NCBI GenBank assembly: GCA_021204545.1
Contig: JAJPZF010000054.1
Span: forward strand, 1-7,296
Length of the DNA: 7,296 nucleotides
Origin: Prevotellaceae bacterium
GTDB taxonomy: Bacteria > Bacteroidota > Bacteroidia > Bacteroidales > Bacteroidaceae
Direction: 5' to 3'
In this document: positions 1-5,254 of the stretch, piece by piece
How the letters are laid out: each line of letters begins with the position of its first letter
How positions within the stretch are numbered: position 1 is the first letter of the stretch
Notes under the pieces: model-generated
Seen by the model: the letters and a program-made list of their open reading frames with translations, nothing else
Database searches by the model: none
What the model was told of the DNA's origin: nothing
Translations under genes and position numbers: made by a program

Positions 1-1354
1 CCTCGTCGCACACGATGCCGAGCCACGAGCAGGGGAGGTTGATGTTGCCAAGCCCCGCCACGTCGCCGTCCTTGAGGCTGTTCGTATAAAGCTCAACGGT
101 GACGACGCTCCGTGGGCCGATGGCACGCTGCGTGAGGGTGTTGCGAGCCCAGAGGAGCTGCTCGGCGGGAAGGCTCTGCAGTTGAAGCCTGCCCCCACGG
201 AGCTTCCACTTAGTGTCGTCGGGGTTGTGGTTCCACTGCCACACGCGCCCCAGCTGCTTGCCGTCGAAGGTCTCGTTGCGCTCATAGGGAGCGTGGGGCT
301 GCTCGTCCTTTGCCGTGGGGATGTTAGGCTTGAACCACGTGCGTGGCGCTCTGCCGAGGTTGCCCTCGAGGCCGAGCATTGGCCAGCCGTCCTTCCACGT
401 GATGGGTGCGAGCGTGACGGTGCGGCCTATTGAATGGAAGTCCATCATGAAGAGGGCGTACCAGTCTCCCTCCTGCGTCTCGACGATGCCTCCCTGGTGG
501 GCGTTGCTGCAAGCCGTCGCGTCCTTGTCCAGCGGTCCGAGCTCTATCTTCGAGCCGTCGGGCACTATCCTGCCCTTCACCTGCGTGAGAGGGGCGGCGT
601 GATAACCGAAGGTCTCGTCGGCGGTGATGACGCAGGTCTCGTATGGTCCCCAGATGCTCTCAGAGCGGGAGCAGAGGGTGCGGCCGTTGGGCTTGTAGTC
701 GGTTGATATAAGGTAGTACATGCCGTTTACCTTATATATATGATGCCCCTCTCCCACAGCGCTGCCTGCGGGGATGATGATGCGGTCGGTGCTGTCGATG
801 GGGCCGCTCATGTCGGGCTTAAGCTCCGTGCAGTGCACCTCGCCGTAGCCATGTATGGCGTATATCTTGCCGTCGTCGTCGAAGAGGACGCTGAGGTCGT
901 ATATCTTGCCCGTTAGGTTGTGATGCTGCCAAGGGCCGTGTATGTCCTTGCTGGTGTAGCACTGAAGTCCCTTGCCGTTGACGTTGGAGAAGACGTAGAA
1001 CTGCCCGTTGGCGTAGCGTATGCAGGGCGCCCAGATGCCCTGGCCGTAGACTTCCTTGTGGTTACGGAGGGAGAAGGCGTCGTCCGAGAAGTCGAAGCGG
1101 TCGAAGCAGTAGGCGATGTTCTCCCAGTTGACGAGGTCGCGGGAGTGCAGTATGACGAGCCCCGGGACGCAGTGCATCGTAGTGCCTGCGAGGTAGTAGT
1201 CGTCGCCCACTCTGAGGATGTCAGGGTCGGAGAACTCGTCGTAGAAGAGGGGGTTGGTGTACGTGCCGTTGCCGTTGTCGGCGGTCCAGGAGTTGTTCTG
1301 CGCGAGCAGGTTGCCGCAGGAGAGCAGCAAGGCGGAAAGGAGTAAGTGCTTCAT
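1..1354 (-). CDS. Secreted GH43 family beta-xylosidase / alpha-L-arabinofuranosidase, C-terminus cut by window edge
   Basis: Glycoside hydrolase family 43 enzyme that would remove xylose or arabinose from plant hemicellulose side chains or oligosaccharides, probably in the periplasm or at the cell surface. 451 residues are visible with no stop. Residues 1-19 form a Sec signal peptide (MKHLLLSALLL..., likely cleaved near LLAQ). The five-bladed propeller follows with the three expected acids: D43 in SDPDILRVGDDYYLAGTT (base), D153 in YDLSVLFDDDGKIY (pKa modulator) and E202 in AVGEGHHIYKVNGMYYL (acid). H286 in HQGGIVETQEGDWYALF also fits the family. From about residue 360 (ETFDG...VWQWNHNPDD.KW) a beta-sandwich domain of the type that follows many GH43 xylosidase propellers begins; it continues past the left edge. 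The start is the only ATG that gives a signal peptide. No clear promoter is visible; upstream lies a repeat region. Substrate (xylan or arabinan) cannot be settled from this sequence. Confidence 0.93.
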   Translation of the reverse strand, partial: MKHLLLSALLLSCGNLLAQNNSWTADNGNGTYTNPLFYDEFSDPDILRVGDDYYLAGTTMHCVPGLVILHSRDLVNWENIAYCFDRFDFSDDAFSLRNHKEVYGQGIWAPCIRYANGQFYVFSNVNGKGLQCYTSKDIHGPWQHHNLTGKIYDLSVLFDDDGKIYAIHGYGEVHCTELKPDMSGPIDSTDRIIIPAGSAVGEGHHIYKVNGMYYLISTDYKPNGRTLCSRSESIWGPYETCVITADETFGYHAAPLTQVKGRIVPDGSKIELGPLDKDATACSNAHQGGIVETQEGDWYALFMMDFHSIGRTVTLAPITWKDGWPMLGLEGNLGRAPRTWFKPNIPTAKDEQPHAPYERNETFDGKQLGRVWQWNHNPDDTKWKLRGGRLQLQSLPAEQLLWARNTLTQRAIGPRSVVTVELYTNSLKDGDVAGLGNINLPCSWLGIVCDE

Positions 1355-1400
1355 AGCGTATGTTTATGTTAGGTTAGTCTTATGTTGTCTTGCAAGTGCG

Positions 1401-1485
1401 GCAAGCCCCGAAGGGGCTGCACTATGATAGCCGTGGGCTGTAGCCCACGGATCAAGGCGCACACTAATATGAATGCCGTAGGTAC
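1401..1485. repeat. Palindromic intergenic repeat, copy 1
   Basis: Together with copy 2 this fills most of the 309-base gap 1355-1663, where I see no gene. It contains a hairpin AGCCCC-GAA-GGGGCT (1404-1418), then a near-perfect inverted repeat CCGTGGGCT / AGCCCACGG (1431-1439 and 1442-1450), then CAAGGCGC and a weak third element GCCGTAGGTAC. The order and sequence recur in copy 2, so this is a dispersed repeat unit rather than a chance palindrome. It resembles REP-type intergenic elements, which in many bacteria are mobilised by Y1-type (RAYT) transposases; no such transposase is in the window. It lies directly upstream of the GH43 gene and could end or stabilise transcripts, but that is inference. 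Confidence 0.75.
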
Positions 1486-1514
1486 TCTCTATTATATCAG
1501 ACCGCATTGGCGTA

Positions 1515-1617
1515 GCAAGCCCCAACGGGGCTTCACATGGTAGCCGTGGGTCGAGCCGAAGGCGACACCCCCGGAACAAGGCGCTAGCATAATTAGTGCC
1601 GAAGGTACAACCCATAT
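1515..1617. repeat. Palindromic intergenic repeat, copy 2
   Basis: Second copy in the same orientation as copy 1; the two GCAAGCCCC starts are 114 bases apart. Elements: AAGCCCC-AAC-GGGGCTT (1517-1533), then CCGTGGGT / ACCCCCGG (1544-1551 and 1567-1574, one mismatch) enclosing a small GCC-GAA-GGC hairpin, then CAAGGCGC (1577-1584), then GTGCC-GAA-GGTAC (1596-1608) running into ACAACCCATAT. The loop and stem changes against copy 1 (GAA to AAC; an extra A-T pair) keep the fold, which argues for a maintained hairpin. It ends about 46 bases beyond the stop of the PIN-domain gene. Confidence 0.75.
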
Positions 1618-1663
1618 CTGCCACGAACACACTGCGAGCCATTCCCGTCAGTCCGCCATCGGC

Positions 1664-2089
1664 TCACCACGTGTTCTCGTGCAAGTCGAGCCCGTACCTG
1701 ACATACCTCGAGAACTTGCCGTCCGAGCTTACCAGCGTGGTATGCTCCGCTATCGCCTGCGCCACGATAAGGCGGTCGAAGGGGTCTCTGTGGTCGTCGA
1801 ACCACGGCAGCGTCTCCACCGCCCTCAGATGCTCCTCCGTTATCGGCTTCACCTCTATGTCGAGGCTCTTGAGGTGATCCATTATGCTCGCCTCGCTACT
1901 CCACTTCCTGTTCAGCCTCACTTTGCCAATGTGGAGCAGCCCCATCACCTCGTACACGCAGGCGGCGGAGGTCAGCAGTATATGCTCGCCCCCGAATATC
2001 AGCCTGCCCGTGCGGTTGTCCACACGGTTCTTGACATCGTTAATTATGAACACCAGCATGTTGGTGTCGAGATAAAGCCTTGCGTCCAT
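1664..2089 (-). CDS. vapC: PIN-domain ribonuclease, VapC-like toxin
   Basis: A 141-residue single PIN domain, the usual size for VapC toxins, which are Mg2+-dependent RNases that cleave tRNA or rRNA when freed from their antitoxin. The conserved acidic site is complete: D8 in LYLDTN, E47 in CVYEVMGLL, D105 in RDPFDRLIVAQAI and D123 in LVSSDGKF. The pattern DPFDR(L/M)IVAQA and the ending SSDGKFSRYVRYGLD fit the Sll0205-like branch of PIN toxins. Translation starts 5 bases after the stop of the upstream 62-residue gene (TGAGGGCGATG); the GAGGG there overlaps that stop, so the two genes are probably translationally coupled in the antitoxin-then-toxin order. An intact active site suggests a working toxin. 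The symbol is by family only; the RNA target is unknown. Confidence 0.88.
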   Translation of the reverse strand: MDARLYLDTNMLVFIINDVKNRVDNRTGRLIFGGEHILLTSAACVYEVMGLLHIGKVRLNRKWSSEASIMDHLKSLDIEVKPITEEHLRAVETLPWFDDHRDPFDRLIVAQAIAEHTTLVSSDGKFSRYVRYGLDLHENTW

Positions 2090-2094
2090 CGCCC

Positions 2095-2283
2095 TCAGCA
2101 GCGTCTCAGCACAGCGTCCTCGTCCACGATGATGAACATCTCCTTGTCTGGGTCATTGCTGAAATACCACTCGCCCAGCTTGTTCAGCTTCTCAGGCATC
2201 AGCTTTCTGAACTCAGCCTTCTCCTCAGGAGTCCATCTCTCCAGTTTGCTCTTCGCTCTCTCGTCTTTCTTCTCGTTTTCCAT
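2095..2283 (-). CDS. Small charged protein, candidate antitoxin of the PIN toxin (unrecognised family)
   Basis: 62 residues. The N-terminal half is a lysine/glutamate-rich helix (KKDERAKSKLERWTPEEKAE, about 5-24, then FRKLMPEKLNKL); the C-terminal half is GEWYFSNDPDKEMF then IIVDEDAVLRRC. It lies directly before the VapC-like gene, with its own promoter and a strong ribosome site, which is the classic antitoxin position; making more antitoxin than toxin would fit the weaker, 2-base-spaced GAGGG in front of the toxin. I do not see the swapped-hairpin AbrB, ribbon-helix-helix or Phd/YefM signatures usual in VapB proteins, so the family is unknown to me. The acidic and aromatic C-terminal segment could be the part that plugs the nuclease, as in known VapB proteins; this is inference. 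There is no alternative start: its frame has a stop at 2305-2307. Confidence 0.75.
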   Translation of the reverse strand: MENEKKDERAKSKLERWTPEEKAEFRKLMPEKLNKLGEWYFSNDPDKEMFIIVDEDAVLRRC

Positions 2284-2285
2284 AA

Positions 2286-2315
2286 CTATCTCCTTTCGCC
2301 GTCGTTATTTTGCAT
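2286..2315 (-). other. Possible 9-codon leader ORF before the candidate antitoxin gene
   Basis: In the 5' leader an ATG at 2315 opens a mini-ORF encoding MQNNDGERR; it ends with TAG at 2286-2288, two bases before the antitoxin ATG. The Shine-Dalgarno AGGAG of the antitoxin lies within its last two sense codons. It has no ribosome site of its own that I can see, so it may be chance; if translated, ribosomes finishing it would sit on the antitoxin start. Confidence 0.25.
2290..2294 (-). promoter_or_regulatory. Strong Shine-Dalgarno site of the candidate antitoxin gene
   Basis: On the minus strand AGGAG lies 6 bases before the ATG at 2283 (AGGAGATAGTTATG). Most other genes in this window show no such site, as is usual in Bacteroidetes, so this gene is set up for strong initiation. 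The site also fixes the start codon. Confidence 0.7.
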
Positions 2316-2335
2316 TGTGACACTAAAAGCAAACG

Positions 2336-2366
2336 CAAAAGTAAAGCAAAAGCAGAACAACAACAA
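2336..2366 (-). promoter_or_regulatory. Predicted Bacteroidetes promoter of the toxin-antitoxin pair
   Basis: On the minus strand TACTTTTG (2343-2336) matches the Bacteroidetes -7 element TAnnTTTG. A TTG triplet (2366-2364, part of a TTGTTGTTG run) lies 20 bases upstream and fits the -33 element. Transcription would begin near 2330, giving a leader of about 45 bases before the ATG at 2283. No clear operator palindrome is seen at the promoter itself. Confidence 0.6.
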
Positions 2367-2392
2367 GTGTGCTAATAAAACATTTAAGCGCG

Positions 2393-2510
2393 GCCGAGCC
2401 TCTCCGATGGGGAGGTACAACCCATATTGGCCAAAGGCTATAGGCGTGGCAGGTATGTGCAGCCCCGTTGGGGCTATTATTGCGTTGCTGCCCTATGGGA
2501 CGCAACGCTG
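2393..2510. repeat. Palindromic intergenic repeat, copy 3 (divergent)
   Basis: This fills most of the 283-base gap 2284-2566 upstream of the toxin-antitoxin promoter. Elements: CCTCTCC / GGGGAGG hairpin (about 2399-2416, with one G-T pair) running into GGTACAACCCATAT (2414-2427, identical to the end of copy 2); then AGCCCC-GTT-GGGGCT (2461-2475), the repeat-family core; then an imperfect long hairpin with GCGTTG (2482-2487) and CAACGC (2503-2508) around CCC-TAT-GGG. For the PHP gene, which ends at 2567, these stems lie just after the stop and may form the mRNA 3' end, although no T-tract follows. Confidence 0.65.
2414..2427. repeat. 14-bp direct repeat bracketing the toxin-antitoxin module (partner at 1604-1617)
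   Basis: GGTACAACCCATAT occurs identically and in the same orientation at 1604-1617 and 2414-2427, an 810-base period that encloses both toxin-antitoxin genes and their promoter. In both places it is the end of a repeat-family hairpin. It could be only shared repeat sequence, or a substrate for recombination that inserts or removes the module. Confidence 0.6.
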
Positions 2511-2566
2511 CTTCGATTGGCCACAATTGGGCGACGGGGTTTTCACTCGCAATCGGCACTTGGCCA

Positions 2567-3295
2567 TCAGTCGCCCATCCCCTCTATTCCCGTGTAGCTG
2601 AGGAAGAGGTCCGGCTTGTCGTTCACCACGAGCTCATCGGGGAAGCCCGTCTCCCGCAGCAGGGGCAGGGCGTGGGTGTAGTCGGCCACGCGGAAGGATA
2701 TGTGGGCGTCGCTGCCAAGGATGAGCGGCGCCCTATGGCGCTTACATAAGCGCAATATCTCAAGATTATTCGAAAGAGCCTGTTCCTTGCCCCGGAACGG
2801 GTCGAGGCTCGAGGCGTTAATCTCCAGCAGCGTGTGCGCCTCCTTCGCCGCAAGCACTATAGGCTCGAAGAGCAGCTCCGCTGTCCCGTCGCCAGGGTGA
2901 GATATAATATGTATAAGGGGATTGCGGATAACGGCAATCAAGCCCTGAGTGTTCTCCTCACGAGAGCCGCCCTTCCAGCACTGGTAGTGTATGCCCGCTA
3001 TGCGTATGTCGAGGAAGCGGCGGCAGAAGTCGTCGTCGAGGTCGAGGCTACCCCTCGTGTCGAGGATGTTGAGCTCTGCCCCGAGCAGGAGGCGCACGCC
3101 GTACATCAGGCGCGGCACGACGTGGAGGTTGCGGAAGTAGATGGGGTTGCAGGTGCCGGGTATCGAGGGGGCGTGCTCGGTGATGCCGAGCAGCCTAAGG
3201 CCCTTGGCGGCGGCGGCGCGGGCCATCTCCTGTATAGTGCTGAAGGCGTGGCCGCTGGCTATCGTGTGGGTGTGGGCGTCGACGAGCGGGCGCAC
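2567..3295 (-). CDS. YcdX-like PHP-domain phosphatase / metal-dependent hydrolase
   Basis: 242 residues, close to the 245 of E. coli YcdX, and similar along its whole length to my memory of that protein. PHP-domain enzymes hold a trinuclear metal centre and hydrolyse phosphoesters; the substrate of this branch is uncertain. The metal ligands are present in order: H8 and H10 (DAHTHT), H16, H41 (GITEHAP), E74 (GAELNI), H103 (AGIHYQ), H133 (IISHPGDG), and D196 with H198 (GSDAHIS). No signal peptide, so cytoplasmic. It begins with GTG, 13 bases after the secG stop, and no ATG fits better, because the conserved DAHTHT follows almost at once as in relatives. It is probably the last gene of the lptE-TPR-secG operon. 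The operon tie to protein export is unexplained and may be co-transcription only. Confidence 0.88.
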   Translation of the reverse strand: MRPLVDAHTHTIASGHAFSTIQEMARAAAAKGLRLLGITEHAPSIPGTCNPIYFRNLHVVPRLMYGVRLLLGAELNILDTRGSLDLDDDFCRRFLDIRIAGIHYQCWKGGSREENTQGLIAVIRNPLIHIISHPGDGTAELLFEPIVLAAKEAHTLLEINASSLDPFRGKEQALSNNLEILRLCKRHRAPLILGSDAHISFRVADYTHALPLLRETGFPDELVVNDKPDLFLSYTGIEGMGD

Positions 3296-3308
3296 GGGGC
3301 GTGGGTCT

Positions 3309-3665
3309 TTACTGGGCAGGTGTCTGCTGCCCGCCTGTCAGCGGCGCTTCTGCGGGCTGCTCCGCTCCCTGTGTGCCAGTCTCCATGCCGGGTATGGCGT
3401 TCTCCTCGGGTGTGGTCTCCATCACCGTGCCCTGCGAGGGGCCAAGGTTAAGGAAGGCCACGCTGGCGACGCTGAGCACCACCATCGCCACCGCGAGGCC
3501 CCAGGTTGTCTTCTCTATGACGTCGGTGGTCTTTCGCACGCCGAGCATTGCGTTGTTGTCGGCGAAGCCGCTTGCCAGACCGCCCCCCTTCGACTCCTGC
3601 ACAAGCACGATGAGGCACATGAGGATGGAGGCCAGGACCACAAGAATTACAAGTACGCTGTACAT
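3309..3665 (-). CDS. secG: SecG, protein translocase subunit
   Basis: Small inner-membrane subunit of the SecYEG channel that assists SecA-driven export. 118 residues: a first membrane helix at about 2-22 (SVLVILVVLASILMCLIVLV), then the family signature VQESKGGGLASGF at 22-34, a cytoplasmic loop, and a second helix at about 54-72 (WGLAVAMVVLSVASVAFL). A Pro/Thr/Gln/Glu-rich tail from about 75 is typical of Bacteroidetes SecG and likely disordered. It starts 3 bases after the stop of the TPR protein gene, so it is in the same transcript. Confidence 0.95.
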   Translation of the reverse strand: MYSVLVILVVLASILMCLIVLVQESKGGGLASGFADNNAMLGVRKTTDVIEKTTWGLAVAMVVLSVASVAFLNLGPSQGTVMETTPEENAIPGMETGTQGAEQPAEAPLTGGQQTPAQ

Positions 3666-3668
3666 CTT

Positions 3669-4406
3669 CTATTCCGTTTTTTTGTATCTGTCGTTAAGCA
3701 CCAGCTTCTCGAGGAAGCGGATCTGATCCGCGAAGTAACGGCTTTTTTTCGGGAACTTCAACGAAAGGCGGCTAATTATTTCCAGCGCCTGCCCGTATTT
3801 CTGCTGCTTGATGTATATCTTTGCCATCGTCACGGTCAGCACCGAGCCTTCTCCGCCCGTCTCGTCTGCCTGTTCGGGCTTCAGCATCTCCTCGTCGCTG
3901 CGCTCGTGCAGCACTATGCGCCCCGACTTGCTCAGGAACTCCCCTATCACGTCCATGCCGCCAGTCTCCCCCTGCTGCGGGGCGAGCACCTCGCTGTCCG
4001 CCTCGTTCTGCCTGAGGAACTCTATGTAGTCCACCGAGGCGTCAACCTTGCTCTTGCGGCGCGGCTTGTCGTCCGTGGCTCCCTCGAGGTACTGGTCGAT
4101 GAGCGAGGCTGTGCGGTCAGCAGGCTCCAGCTCGGTGTTTTCCTCTGCCTTCGCCCCGAGGACGGGCTTGAGCCTCTCGCCCTCTATTATGCTGTAGAGC
4201 ACTCGCCTGGAGGGCACGTATATGGCGGCTTTGTGCAGCTCCGTGTCGAAGTCCTCGTCGTGATTGCGGTAGAGCGCGCGCACGTAGAGCAGGCGCGCGG
4301 CGTGGTAGTAGGGGTAGCGCTCCACGAGCAGGCGCAGGTTGCCGAGCGTTGCCTTGCCCAGAGGGTGGCTCTCGCTCATGAAGTCCGCAAGCATCTTCTT
4401 CGCCAT
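3669..4406 (-). CDS. TPR-like protein of the lptE-secG cluster, function unknown
   Basis: 245 residues, no signal peptide or membrane helix, so likely cytoplasmic. Two helical repeat-like parts flank a polar linker. The N-terminal part (about 18-75, LRLLVERYPYYHAARLLYVR then ALYRN..., ending VPSRRVLY) resembles TPR-type helix pairs. The middle (85-187) is charged and variable. The C-terminal part (189-236) contains TMAKIYIKQQKYGQALEII followed by FPKKSRYFADQIRFLEKL, a pattern I recognise from conserved Bacteroidetes proteins encoded next to lptE and secG. The start lies 6 bases after the lptE stop, and its stop is 3 bases before secG. The role is unknown; the stable neighbourhood suggests work in envelope assembly or export. 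Confidence is high that it is a real gene, low for function. Confidence 0.85.
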   Translation of the reverse strand: MAKKMLADFMSESHPLGKATLGNLRLLVERYPYYHAARLLYVRALYRNHDEDFDTELHKAAIYVPSRRVLYSIIEGERLKPVLGAKAEENTELEPADRTASLIDQYLEGATDDKPRRKSKVDASVDYIEFLRQNEADSEVLAPQQGETGGMDVIGEFLSKSGRIVLHERSDEEMLKPEQADETGGEGSVLTVTMAKIYIKQQKYGQALEIISRLSLKFPKKSRYFADQIRFLEKLVLNDRYKKTE

Positions 4407-4412
4407 ACTCTC

Positions 4413-4934
4413 TTACCAGTTTGCCACCGTGGCGTTGAATATCTGGTCGGTGATGTCCTTCACCATCTCCGTCACGAGGTCCTCCTGCACGCTGCTCAGC
4501 TGAAGCGAGGAGTCGTACTCCGAAGTGGCGGAGAACTGGCGCTCGAAGTCCTCCTCGTGGTTGGCGTTGTTGGTGAAGCGCACGTTCACGGTCATCTTCA
4601 GCTGCACTTGGCTCGAGTAGCCCTCGCTGCTGATAGCCTTGTTGTACTGGTCGAAGCCCGTTATCTCGCCCGCCAGCACAAGGTCGCCGCCCTTGCGTAC
4701 CTGCTGCAGCTTGGTCTGCTGGGCGAACACGTCGGTGAGCTTGTTCTGGAAGATGCTCTGCATGGGCGTCCACACGTAGGCCGAGCGTATGGGGAAGTTG
4801 TCTATCTGTATCGTCTTCGTTTTCTCGTAGTCTATGCTCGCCCCCGTGAACGAGTAGCCGCCCTTGCACGCCGTGGCGAGCAGGCAGGCCGCCGAGAGGC
4901 ACAGCGCCGCGGCCAGGTTCTTGCTTCTATTCAT
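4413..4934 (-). CDS. lptE: LptE-family LPS-assembly lipoprotein
   Basis: Outer-membrane lipoprotein that plugs and helps assemble the LptD channel, which inserts lipopolysaccharide into the outer leaflet. 173 residues, the usual size. A lipoprotein signal peptide ends at a relaxed lipobox LLATAC with C23 as the lipidated cysteine, followed by KGGYSFTGASI, the typical start of mature Bacteroidetes LptE. Other matching parts are KTIQIDNFPIRSAYV (about 40-54) and, near the C-terminus, SVQEDLVTEMVKDITDQIFN (148-167). First gene of the operon with the TPR protein, secG and PHP genes. No Bacteroidetes promoter was found immediately upstream; the 320-base gap behind it contains repeats. Confidence 0.9.
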   Translation of the reverse strand: MNRSKNLAAALCLSAACLLATACKGGYSFTGASIDYEKTKTIQIDNFPIRSAYVWTPMQSIFQNKLTDVFAQQTKLQQVRKGGDLVLAGEITGFDQYNKAISSEGYSSQVQLKMTVNVRFTNNANHEEDFERQFSATSEYDSSLQLSSVQEDLVTEMVKDITDQIFNATVANW

Positions 4935-5103
4935 TGTCTTCTATGGCAGGCGTGGGGCAACGTCTCGGGCGGACGAGAGAAAAAAACAGCGCGGACGTGA
5001 GCAAATGATGCCGCCGTCGATTGGAACGCCCCGTACGACGGATTGCCTCGCCCCGGGACATCTCTCCGATTGCCTCGGGACGATAATCGAGGCGGTTAAG
5101 GTT

Positions 5104-5155
5104 AGCCCCGAAGGGGCTGCACATGGTAGCCGGGGCCAGCGAGCCGGAGGCTCGC
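5104..5155. repeat. Palindromic intergenic repeat, copy 4
   Basis: AGCCCC-GAA-GGGGCT (5104-5118) is followed by GCACATGGTAGCCGGGG, nearly identical to the matching part of copy 2 (TTCACATGGTAGCCGTGGG), and then by a perfect 7-bp hairpin GCGAGCC-GGA-GGCTCGC (5139-5155) in place of the second stem of copies 1 and 2. The stem sequence has changed while pairing is kept, which marks it as a member of the same folded repeat family. Confidence 0.7.
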
Positions 5156-5176
5156 CAAATGAGCAAACGGAGCGCG

Positions 5177-5222
5177 CGAACGCTCGCGCAAGCGAGTGCA
5201 AACGAACTTGCGCGAGCGTTCG
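5177..5222. repeat. Perfect 16-bp inverted repeat with a 14-base loop
   Basis: CGAACGCTCGCGCAAG (5177-5192) pairs fully with CTTGCGCGAGCGTTCG (5207-5222). It begins 33 bases after the stop of the sigma-54 regulator gene on the minus strand. The stem is GC-rich and would fold strongly in RNA of either strand, but no T-tract follows in either direction, so it is not a standard intrinsic terminator. It may protect the 3' end of the regulator mRNA or belong to the repeat block. Confidence 0.7.
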
Positions 5223-5254
5223 GGGTTATTTCTCGCAATCTGCCTCTGCCCCCC

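Larger units (their letters stand above)
4935..5254. other. 320-base gap between sigma-54 regulator and lptE: no gene, several repeats and hairpins
   Basis: No credible coding region. From the lptE side it holds: an unexplained seven-base T run on the minus strand (plus-strand A run near 4981-4986); a direct repeat GATTGCCTCG at 5041-5050 and 5068-5077; an inverted repeat GCCTCG / CGAGGC (5072-5077 and 5088-5093); repeat-family copy 4 (5104-5155); and a 16-bp perfect inverted repeat (5177-5222). I found no TAnnTTTG promoter and no properly spaced sigma-54 promoter here, so lptE may be read through from the regulator's promoter or have a promoter I cannot see. Confidence 0.6.

Noticed and set aside
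1316..1354. Lipoprotein signal in the GH43 protein (LLSC, C13).
   Set aside because: The hydrophobic stretch before C13 is too short and L at -2 is atypical; cleavage after LLAQ by signal peptidase I fits better.
1401..1617. CRISPR array.
   Set aside because: Only two degenerate copies about 114 bases apart, internally palindromic, with related sequence between them and no unique spacers or cas genes.
1364..1642. A 92-codon minus-strand frame through the tandem repeats.
   Set aside because: It is made almost wholly of the palindromic repeat sequence and has no protein features.
920..2320. Plus-strand open frames of 141 and 213 codons across the GH43 and toxin-antitoxin genes.
   Set aside because: Both are antisense shadows of recognised genes and have no start signals or domain features.
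3141..5000. A 619-codon open frame on the plus strand.
   Set aside because: It lies antisense to secG, the TPR protein and lptE, which all have clear family matches. Its product is a low-complexity mix of H, L, V, A and R with no motif, as expected from the reverse of GC-rich coding DNA.
4996..5030. Possible sigma-54 promoter (GG...GC) upstream of lptE on the minus strand, ending in ATTTGC.
   Set aside because: The distance between the GG and GC is 8 or 11 bases depending on which GG is used; the required distance is 10.
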